The notes beneath the pieces were generated by a model. It worked only from the letters and a program-made list of their open reading frames with translations. It made no database searches and was not told the DNA's origin. A stretch of DNA of 52,224 nt from Cudoniella acicularis (taxonomy: Eukaryota; Ascomycota; Leotiomycetes; Helotiales; Helotiaceae), in contig JAAMPI010000202.1 of NCBI GenBank assembly GCA_013054445.1, positions 1 through 52,224 of the forward strand. Reading direction: 5' to 3'. A program made the translations under genes and the position numbers. Shown here in pieces: positions 21,910 through 30,730 of this stretch. Every line of letters starts with the position of its first letter. Position 1 is the stretch's first letter.

Positions 21910-24035
21910 ATGGGCCAACAACATAGGGCTGAGATTATGACTCTACAGCGTATTTCAAATGCGATTCCCCTGCATATGGGGTATGAAATAATTTTTGCAA
22001 TGTGGTTGAGTTTTGTTGCTCTGTCAATTTCCTACATCGTGTACCAACGATTACTCTCGCCCCTACGCAAGATTCCTGGTCCTTTCTGTGCCAGCATCAC
22101 TCCACTTTGGAGAATTCGACATGTTATAAAGGGTGACTGGCATGCAGAAATCACGAAACTGCATCGGAAATACGGTAAAAAGGCCCCCTCTTTTGCGGGA
22201 GATTACTTCGTCGTTTTGAAAAGCAACATTTCTAACCAGTCCTGTTCGCTTCCCAGGAAACACTGTTCGAATAGCCCCAAACGAAGTGTCTCTCAACACT
22301 CCATCCGCAGTTCATATAGTGTATGGACATACCGGAAAGCCGTGGGTCAAGGTAAGCCATTTACGCAGCGCGTATACATCTTCTTCACAGTCCTGATGAG
22401 CTTTAGGCAGCGTGGTATCAGGCGTGGTGGATCCGAAGTGACAACCATCCGTTCTTCGCCGAAATTGATCCTGCTCGACATCGAGATCTTAGGCGCCGGG
22501 TTTCCAAAGCGTACACGATGTCATACGTTCTGGCAATGGAATGGTATAACTGTTGACCAGTTGTTAAAGAAAAGAGGCTGAAACATTCCTAGTTACATAG
22601 ATAATATTATCGAGCTCTTTATGGACAAAATGTCTGCAAGTTCTGGCAGCCGCATTGATCTAGCGGAGTGGACACAGTTTTTCGCGTTCGACGTCGTTGG
22701 CGAACTGGCTTTTGGTAAGGAATGGGGGTTACTGGATGCGGGCAAGGACCACGACGGCCTCTTACATTGGGTCTACATGCTGTTATCAACAACTGCCTCG
22801 CTCGGGTGGACTTGGAAGACGCACAAACTTGCACGGCTTGGACTTGTGCGTTGGATCTTGAATAATCAACTTTTCAGCAGAGTCGGCAAAACCCTTGATT
22901 GCTGGCCGATGCCCGAGGTTCAGAAGGTGAGTGTTCCCTGTATTATTCTATTAGTAAAATACTTGAGCTAAGAGTCAAAGCGCGTCGTGACAAAGATGGA
23001 ATCCCACACAGACCCCGATCGAAATGACCTTTTAACACATTTCCAGCAAATGAAGAACCCTGATGGCAGCCCTGTGCTTCCTTTTGAGGTTCTCGGCGAG
23101 TCCATTAACGTTGTGGTTGCCGGCGCCGACACAACGGTCAGTTGGTTCTGATTCTTCATGAACAAGATGTTGACGGCTGACGTGAACAAAGGCAATTTCG
23201 ATTCGTGCAATCGTTCGTTTAGTTTCTAGTAACCCCCGTGTCTATAAGAAGTTACAGGAAGAAATCGATATGGCAAGTTATGCCGGCAAGCTGTCGCGAG
23301 TTGTGAGGTTTGAAGAAGGGCAGGGACTACCGTATTTTCAAGCTTGCGTGAAAGAGGCTCTCAGAATATTCCCTGCAGGTATACATATGGCTCTATATGA
23401 GCGTGATCGTCCCGATGAGCGAGGAAGCTAATGAAAATTTAGTTGGTTACCAACTGCCTCGAGTTGCTCCAGAAGGCACTTATATTGACGAAGTGTATAT
23501 CCCCAGAGGAGTTAGTGAACTCGTGCTCCTCGAAAGCGCATTTGACCACTAACATGGATATTAGACAACGGTGGGCATCAATGCTTGGAGCCTTCACCGC
23601 AACAAAGAAATCTATGGGGAAGACGCAGAAGAGTTCCGTCCTGAACGGTGGCTAGAAAAAGATAGTCCTGAAAATATCAAGTTGATGGAGCAATGTTTTG
23701 CCACTTTTGGCCTTGGAAGTCGAACCTGTATTGGTAAGAATATGGCACATATGGAGATATACAAGGTATTCCGTTTCCTTTCTGCACAGTCTGCTAGAGG
23801 TGGCTTAGTGTAAACGACGTCCACTTATGATAAAGCTAATCCCTTTTCATAGTTGGTTCCAACATTATTTAGAGACTTCGATATCGACATCTGCGATGCC
23901 GAAAATCCTTGGGTGCTCACGTGTGCATGGTTCGTCTACCAATCTAACTTTGGTGTACGAATGCATAAGAGACCGAAGGGTTCATCTCGTCCAGGAATCC
24001 AAGTAGAGAATCTTGACTCTCACGAGACTCTCTGA
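21910..24035 (+). CDS. cytochrome P450, pisatin demethylase-like (CYP57-like)
   Basis: Nine exons (21910-22174, 22257-22351, 22407-22543, 22593-22926, 22975-23136, 23192-23378, 23443-23510, 23565-23765, 23853-24035) join in frame to 543 residues with no stop. The landmarks are a membrane anchor, LRKIPGPFCASITPLWRIR, VRIAPNEVSLNTPSAVH, the C-helix HRDLRRRVSKAYTMS, I-helix VVVAGADTT, K-helix KEALR, FRPERWLE and haem loop FGLGSRTCIGKN with Cys about residue 471. The pattern matches fungal P450s annotated as pisatin demethylases; the reference enzyme O-demethylates a plant phytoalexin, but many relatives have other substrates. The gene looks fully functional although its neighbours on both sides, the aldehyde dehydrogenase and the amidohydrolase, are dead. 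Three CGG-N3-CCG sites lie in its promoter. Confidence 0.92.
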
Positions 24036-24244
24036 AGAATATCTATATGACAAATTGCTTAGAAAATTCCTCTGCAAAGCTTCAATATGGCATAGTTTCC
24101 ATCGCAAACACAATCACTTAGTTTAGCTAAAATAGGAATGAAAATTGGAGCCCTTAGCGCACCCAATGGTTCTTAACTTGCTGATATATTTTCCCTGACT
24201 CCGTAGGATCGCAGTTTGCAATCCTCAGCTGACATGTCTCTAAC

Positions 24245-24529
24245 TGTAGGAGTATACTACATGGTTATACAGTATATAGTCGGTAGGTTATAGCGAATAT
24301 CAATATATTATAGTAATTACAAGACTTAAGGGTTCTAATCCAAGTAAGAAACAGAGGCTCTATATATACTTAGTAGATTAATTCTAGTAAGTTCAATTAG
24401 GAGCAAATAGAACCTACTAGAACCTGTTAGTAATACTAGCTTACTAATTAGAAGTGTAAAGAAGCCTATAGAGTCTTTTACTAGATACTATATTAAGAAG
24501 GTTCTAGAAGGACTTATTATAAATCAACA
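24245..24529. mobile_element. solo LTR (285 bp)
   Basis: The element begins TGTAGGAGT and ends AATCAACA and is flanked by identical 5-bp copies of CTAAC (24240-24244 and 24530-24534). It resembles the LTR at 20023 in its start, in a GTATATAGTCGGTAGG-like word and in AT-rich body, so the two may be diverged members of one family. It lies between the second P450 and the amidohydrolase relic. Confidence 0.85.
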
Positions 24530-24534
24530 CTAAC

Positions 24535-25093
24535 AAAAGTCTATTATTCTTAGATTCGTGAAGTCAAGCTGGGTAAAACAGAATGCAAAGAATTTATGAT
24601 TCCCAAGCAAGGGCTTCCTTCCAAACACTTCCACTGTGCCGTTTATTAGAGCTTATTTATGTGTTCTGAAGAGTATTAGGTTACCATGCTATATCTCTGA
24701 GGTGCCATATTTAGTTTACGAGAACAACTTAGTAGTTATCGAGGTCCCAACGAGAACTGAATGTATGAACTTCGAGTGCCACCGCACCTTGTACACACAA
24801 TTTGCGATTTCAGGTCACCATAAATGCTGCTCTCTTCGAAAAAGAAAGGGGGCGGGGCGAAGGGGGAAATGGTGACAAATATGGTATACTATCAGTCTCT
24901 GACGCTCGCCCACTATATGTCAAAGCGAATGGCACAAGGAATAAGCTGAAAAAAACAAACCGACATTGAGCTAAACTTCATTCATTCACTGTAATCAATT
25001 CAGTTTATTTGTGCCCTTTTTTTTCATGAATATGAAGTAAAGATTTTTCAGCACTATGATGTTGACATAACTAACTTCAGACTCAACCCAGCA
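24535..25093. other. intergenic
   Basis: No coding sequence is supported. A short frame at 24636-24875 encodes nothing recognisable and ends in a poly-basic tail from a purine-rich tract. The rest is the 3' flank of the amidohydrolase relic. Confidence 0.4.
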
Positions 25094-26256
25094 TCATAGC
25101 TCCGAAGGAAATTTCAAAAGACGGATTTCATTCTGCCGGGCCACAGCATTCTTCTGATCTTCTGATAGATCCACTGGTTTCCACCATTCTTGAGCTTCGG
25201 AGATATTGTCGTACGGCGTGTCTTGGTTATATTAGCTTATGACTCATATAAACAGGAATATTAAGGCAATACCAATGGAATAAAGACATCTCTCAATTCC
25301 AAGCTCTGCAATACAGAACTTTAGACCTTTGGTAGAAAAGTTTCCCGACGTGGTAATGTACATGTTTTCGCGAAAATAGTACATGTAATCGTGGGCCGAA
25401 GGCCGAGATGCCCTCTTCTCCATTTTGTTGTACCAGTGAGATGCTCGGCACAGATTAAAAGGAATAATTGCTTGTGGTTAGCCAGCTACATTAAAATTGG
25501 GCAAACATACTTCTCTCCTAAATGACCAGCGATAATCTTGAGTTTAGGAAACCGGTCCAACACGCCTGAAGCTATTTAGTATAGAATGGAGGCGCCTACT
25601 GTGATTGTGTTTCTAATCCGAGGAGCAAAGTGCGTATATATGCCAGGATAAATCAAGATGGAATTGCACGCCAGCACCTATAAGGTTCTTCTTAGTGCCC
25701 TATATGTCCTCAAGGTCCTGAGACGTTGGAAAACGCGGATGGAGGTAGATAGGTACGTCAAGGTTTTCAACAACACCCAAAATAGACCATAATCGGGTGT
25801 ATCATAGTAGATATTCAGCTCATTCCTTCGGTTCCTGCAGCCTGATAATCATTGATCATCCCTCCAAGCATTCCAAGCTCTTTCACTGTTCAAGTGAGTT
25901 CCACAGCTGCTTGCTCTGGTCGATGCATAGAGAGTGGCGAATGCTCCGAAGCGTTGTGGGTTCTTCCTCACCTCCCCCGCAAGGTAGTTGTTTGCATTAG
26001 TAGCCATAGTTACTCAACTCCATTCGCCCTACCACGGCAGGTAGATCGACCCTTTTCGATAGGCTTGTTGATATACACTATATGAGATTGAAATATATGG
26101 ATGCGCATGGAGTTGAATACATGGTACTGTCACTAACAGAACCTGATCCGCAAGGTGAACTAGATGTGAATAGCGCTGAATATAGGCATACTTTTCGTGA
26201 ACATGAGGATAGCTAGGGTCAAGGATGGCTTCTTCAAAAGCAATTGTCCCTTTCAT
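25094..26256 (-). pseudogene. amidohydrolase, dihydroxybenzoate/gamma-resorcylate decarboxylase-like, broken
   Basis: The relic starts at the ATG at 26256 with MKGTIAFEEAILDP, the usual metal-binding N-terminus of the ACMSD-type decarboxylases. Reading through frameshifts gives ANNYLAGEVRKNPQRFGAFATL, KELGMLGGMINDYQ-like text, ENLDVPIYLHPRFPTSQD (metal His), VLDRFPKLKIIAGHLGE and NMYITTSGNFSTKGLKFCIAE. After a 50-nt intron come DTPYDNISEAQEWWKPVDLS and the stop at 25094. Several stops and frameshifts are present, and the ILSxTAPG region is unreadable. Intact members remove the carboxyl group of hydroxybenzoates without oxygen or cofactor. The reaction would follow aldehyde dehydrogenase and ring cleavage steps in a phenolic pathway. 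The exact substrate cannot be told. Confidence 0.85.
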
Positions 26257-26381
26257 CTTGAAAGTAGAACTGATGCCAGTGAAATTGGAAGTAATTTTGA
26301 AGTAATTTTGAAGTAATTTTGAAGGATCTAGCGAGGGGAGAAGTTTGGTCTTCTTAAAGGGTCTTTCAGCGCATAGGATAT

Positions 26382-26398
26382 TCCGCGAATATCGCGGA
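26382..26398. promoter_or_regulatory. 17-bp palindrome upstream of amidohydrolase
   Basis: TCCGCGA-ATA-TCGCGGA is a perfect inverted repeat with a 3-base centre, 126-142 bp upstream of the amidohydrolase ATG. It contains an everted CCG...CGG pair, another arrangement that Zn2Cys6 proteins can read. It also lies just beyond the stop codon of the hydrolase gene side of the spacer (26257-26500), which holds no gene. Confidence 0.5.
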
Positions 26399-26500
26399 GG
26401 ATTAGTCCGCACTCCGACCGCTCCATCAAGGGTCACATACTCTAGAAAGCAGCATTTATTTGAATGAAAATTATTGATTTTCGATTCTTTAACATGATAT

Positions 26501-27574
26501 CTAGGATATATGATTTGTCAAGAAATCTATACCATCTTGGATGTATTTAAACTGAGCATCACTCGAGTCCATTCCGCTGGCAAACCCGTGCGACTCGCCC
26601 TCTACCAACTGGATGCGTGTCTCGACACCCAGTTTGTGCAATGCTTCAGAAGCAGCAATACTGAACCGAGGCTCGATAAGGTCACCTTTGGTACCGTGAA
26701 TGAAGAATGTAGGCGGAAATTTTGGCGAGAAGAACCTCACAGGGTCAATCCTTTCATAGTCACCATCCTTCACGACCGCTTGCAAATGAGTTCCGCGCTT
26801 CAGCGAGTCAAAGAGCCAGGCATTGCGGGGGATTGATAAGTCCGGTTTAGGCATACCTTTCGATTTTGATGAAGTTTGTGACTTAGCGCTCCGCTCGAGT
26901 GAAGTTGCCGTAGTCGATATCACGCCTTCCTCGTAAACTTTGTTCAAAAAGGCTTCCTCGAACGGAGGGAGTTGGGCAAAAACCGGAAGAGGTGAGAACC
27001 AGAAGTTGTCTGTCAAATATTTCGCTCCGTAGAAGTCGAGTATCGCTTTAGGCGGGTCAGAATCTCCTCCCTATGAAGCGCAATCATTAGCAACGCATTC
27101 TTCATACTCCGTTTCGTGACCCGGTGAGGACGATTTACAAGGTAGAGAGCCATAAGTGCCCCAGCGGAATAGCCAACAGTGACGATCCGTGTGGGATCCA
27201 CCCTGACCTTGGTATCATTTGCCAAAGCTGCAGGAACTTAGTTTTGCACCAGGTGTATATATCTTTAGCATCCTGTAAAGGACCATCGTAGATGGATATT
27301 CCGGGACAAAGTTGGTAGTCTGGAGCAACCACAGCGAAGCCAGCCTCGGTCAGGCTCGCAATCTGTGCATGGGGGATCATGTCCTTCGAGCCGATAGTGA
27401 AGCCTCCACCGTGGAACGCAATAGCTGCATGAAATGAATAAGCTATGACAATGGGTAAAAAAATAGGTGCGTACCAATTGGACGAGGTTTGTTTTTCTCC
27501 TCCTCTGCCCAATACAAAGTAGTGAGAATGCTCTGTCCTTCCAACAATTTGTACGTGTAGTCTCTCGATTGCAT
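26501..27574 (-). pseudogene. alpha/beta hydrolase (HSL/esterase type) with one frameshift
   Basis: The ATG at 27574 opens MQSRDYTYKLLEGQSILTT. An intron at 27425-27474 joins NKPRPI to AIAFHGGGFTIGS, giving the oxyanion-hole HGGG motif. The nucleophile elbow GYSAG, acid KGDLIEP and base ESHGF complete the triad in the right order. A second intron (GTAAAT...CATAG, about 27066-27138) joins ALYL to GDSDPPKAILDFYG. The only lesion is a missing base near 27243, between YTWCKTK and PAALANDTK, which no intron explains. The gene is therefore either freshly inactivated or hit by a sequencing error. Esterases of this class cut short acyl esters, for instance of acylated phenolics. It is divergent from the cleavage oxygenase across a 295-bp promoter. 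Confidence 0.85.
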
Positions 27575-27869
27575 CTCGCCGTCAGTTCTCGATTTTCAGT
27601 GTTCGCTTCTGTGGTTTGTCATGACAGAATAGAGATGCAAGGCTCTATCACCGCTTCTTAATGATATCCGCTTTCCCCCCAGCACTGATCTTCGGAACCC
27701 GCGCGGAGATACGCAGCCGACTGGAGGGTTGCCTCCGGGAATCAACAATTTCCGCTTTCCGTGGTGTAAGGCGAACTTTAAATACAGTGGACATAAATTA
27801 GGAACGACGCCATTCTTCTGACACATTGCACTCAAAGGCCAACTACGACTTACAGCGTCGCGATACATA
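27575..27869. promoter_or_regulatory. divergent promoter of hydrolase and cleavage oxygenase, CGG-N3-CCG site
   Basis: CGGAACCCG at 27693-27701 is identical to the first site upstream of the second P450. It lies 119 bp from the hydrolase ATG and 169 bp from the oxygenase ATG, so one bound dimer could serve both genes. More CCG words follow (27730-27765, for example TTTCCGCTTTCCG). Confidence 0.6.
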
Positions 27870-29711
27870 ATGGCGAACATTACCGAGTGCGAGAATAAGC
27901 TCACCTTTCAGCCGGAAACCAGATTTCCGATTAGCGGGTTTTTTCAAGGCTCTGAAAAGCCATGCCGCTTCGAGGCAGAGGTTTACAATTGTGTCGTTCG
28001 AGGCACGGTCCCAAAACAGATTGACGGAACCTACTACAGATGCATGCCAGATCCCCATTGGGCACCCCTCTATGAGGATGATGTGTTTATCAATGGAGAC
28101 GGATGTATCGACGCCGTTCGTATTCAGGACGGCCACGCCGACTTCAAGCAAAAGTTTGTGCGGACCGAGAAGTTTGTTGTTGAGCGGGCGGCTCGTCAGT
28201 CGATTTATGGCAAGTATCGCAATCGGTACACCGACGATCCTCGTGTCAAGCATAGAGTCCACTCGACAGCCAATACGCACATAATCTACTTCGAAAATCA
28301 GCTTTTGGCACTCAAAGAAGATTCTCGTCCTTATGCTATGGATCCTGACAGTCTTGAGACCAAGGGTATGACAGCCTACCAAGCCATCTTCTAACCTGAG
28401 CTAATCAAACCTTGCAGGTCTCTACGACTTCCATGGTCAGTATGCGGCTCCAACACATACAGCCCATCCCAAAATTGATCCTCATACTGGCGAATTAATT
28501 ACAATGGGGTATGAAGCCAAGGGTGATTCCACTACAGATGTTGTCTACTACCTCTTTGACAAAGACGGGAAGAAGCTTGAAGAATGCTGGTTTAACGCCC
28601 CTTACGTTGGTATGATGCACGATATGGCTGCCACTGACAAATGGATCGTGTTCATCCTCACGCCACTGGCAGCCGTTCCATTAAGCTTGTTGGAAGAAGG
28701 CCATAAACATTTTGCTTGGGATGAAACCAAACCATTGATGTTCGGTATTCTTCCGCGTCGAAATCCTAGACCGGAAGATGTGAAATGGTTTCATTACGAC
28801 AACGCATTCTACGGTCATTCTGGGAATGCATTTGACGGCGAAGATGGTTGCGTATACCTCGATGCACCGTTAACCTACTTGAACAAGGTAAGCATTGCGT
28901 CTGTCCTTGCCTTCCATCCTCAGTACTCTTCTCTTTCTTTGATCCATTCTAGGGATTCTGTACTGACCACTGATTACAGTTTTGGTTCTTTCCGCCAGTT
29001 GGACAGGGCATGGCCAACGCACCCAGCTCGAAGCCACCCGTTGGGAAGGCAGCCAGTCACTATGTCCGCTGGCGGTTCGACCCCAACGCTGCGGATGGCC
29101 GCGTAGAGCCGCAAGAGCTTGTTGCTATCGATGGAGAAATGCCTAAGGTTGACGACCGCTACGCCACGAAGCCATACAAAAACCTCTTTCTCAGCGTGGC
29201 AGATCCAAGCAAGAAGAACTCACCGGTTGGTGGAACTTACAACGCAATCGCCAGGTGCGATGTTGATACTGGTAAGTATACTTACTGGTCCGCTGGTGGA
29301 GACACTGCCCTGCACGAAGTGGCTTTTGTTCCCCGAACTCCTGATGGTATGTACAAACCTTGATTTCTCTCATGCACCTTACATCCTCGTGGCAGAGACT
29401 GATATGTACAAAACACAGCACCTGAGGGGGACGGTTTCGTGCTTTCTGTTGCCAATAGGCGCGATACTATGCTGTCCAGTATCCTTATTCTCGATACTGC
29501 TGATATGCCTGCCGGGCCAGTTGCCATCATTGAGCTTCCTTTCCGACTGCGTAGCGGCATTCACGGTAGTTGGGTACCAGCAGCGGACTTCGCAGAAAGG
29601 AAAGACTTGTGTGATATGCATGGTGTAACAAAGGAAGTACATAGAGAATTTGGGAACACCACTGTTAATTTGCCTGCGGTCGCCATCAAATCAAACGGAG
29701 TTCATAATTGA
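27870..29711 (+). CDS. carotenoid/stilbene cleavage oxygenase (lignostilbene dioxygenase family)
   Basis: Four exons (27870-28365, 28418-28887, 28980-29346, 29419-29711) join in frame to 541 residues. The four iron-ligand histidines are all present: TAHPKIDPHTGE (H182), GMMHDMAATD (H233), FYGHSGNAFD (H299) and GIHGSWVP (H493). The second-shell Glu is likely E375 (AIDGEMPKVDDRY). Tyr116 (GKYRNRYTDD) and Lys149 (LALKEDSRPY) sit where, as I recall, stilbene cleavers such as NOV1 and Neurospora CAO-1 use Tyr and Lys to hold the 4'-hydroxyl. This favours stilbenes (resveratrol or piceatannol type) over carotenoids. The products would be two benzaldehydes. There is no signal peptide, so it is probably cytosolic. 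The gene is intact, with a Zn2Cys6-type site in its promoter. Confidence 0.93.
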
Positions 29712-30624
29712 CGCGGCTCTGTTCCCAAAGGCATTCTCTGCCTCACGATCTAGTCACACATTATAGTCCTATTCTAGACGAACATTTGATCATTGCAATT
29801 ACTGAAACTGGCATCCCACTTGAGCGATCTCCATCTCAGTTCATAACCTGTAATCTTGGCCTGTGAGACATTAATTTGACGGGTTGCGTACTTTAATAAC
29901 AGCACAATGAACTTTATGGACCAAACAGTCAGCATTTCCCCATTAACTAGAAGCATGTCTTTCCATCCCAACATCAATAACAGCCTGGCCCCGGGGAACA
30001 CGATGTGCGGTATAACGAGAAGCCTTAAAACTAAATAATCATGAACGTGGGATTTGAAAGCATGCCCCACCTCATGAGCTCACTGTCTGAGGATGCACCA
30101 CGATGCTGATGTTCAGGAGGCGAAGGTCACGGCTGTAATATAAAGCTGAATTCTATGGATTTTTTGAATAAATCTTGAAGCAAATGAATTGAATTATACG
30201 GTGGCCGATTCGAACCCTTCATGAATCATTCATGAAATCTTTGAAGAGCCTTGGCAAGGCTCAATCGGGCCTTTCGGGGCTTGATTTGGTGATTTTTGAT
30301 CATACTAATCTTATTGTTCTTAATTCAACTTCATTCAATTCAAATTCAAACTAGCATTTCTCAATTAGTCTTCGTTCAATTCAAAGGCAGTTAGACCCTC
30401 TTCAAATTCAAAGTCTTCAAATCTCAGCCCTAGCGAAGGGGCTATTACCAGGTCCATCAGCAGAATTACGGGACGGCTCAGAAGAAGTGATCGTTGAGTG
30501 GTGCTACATAAGGGGTTAGTAAAGGCGATGTGGGGTCTCGGCTCGGAGCCAGGTGCTTACTGGGTTGGGAATTGGGGTTTGCGTCCATTGGAGTTCGATC
30601 AGAAACTTTCCGACCATACTGTTG
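29712..30624. other. intergenic upstream of the Zn2Cys6 regulator
   Basis: No gene is seen. The middle contains an almost perfect inverted repeat, TTCATGAATCATTCATGAA (near 30221), and a run of ATTCAATTCAAATTC words (30320-30410). An open frame from 30498 and a longer one from 30553 cross the region but encode no known protein before the zinc-cluster exon. Confidence 0.4.
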
Positions 30625-30633
30625 CGGGGGCCG
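30625..30633. promoter_or_regulatory. CGG-N3-CCG site upstream of the regulator
   Basis: CGGGGGCCG lies 98 bp upstream of the regulator ATG (30731), centred in the wider inverted pair GTTGC...GCAAC. It has the same spacing as the sites at the second P450 and the oxygenase, consistent with autoregulation. Confidence 0.45.
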
Positions 30634-30730
30634 GCAACAATTTTCGGCAGATGCATGATTGTCATGGGGTTTGTGGGGTTAAGCGAGTATGCGGGGTTCC
30701 GTATACTTGTACGTGGTCTCAACTTCTTTA

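Noticed and set aside
30195..30240. tRNA-like B-box word (GGTTCGAATC on the minus strand)
   Set aside because: The flanking bases do not form a T-arm or acceptor stem, so no tRNA is called.
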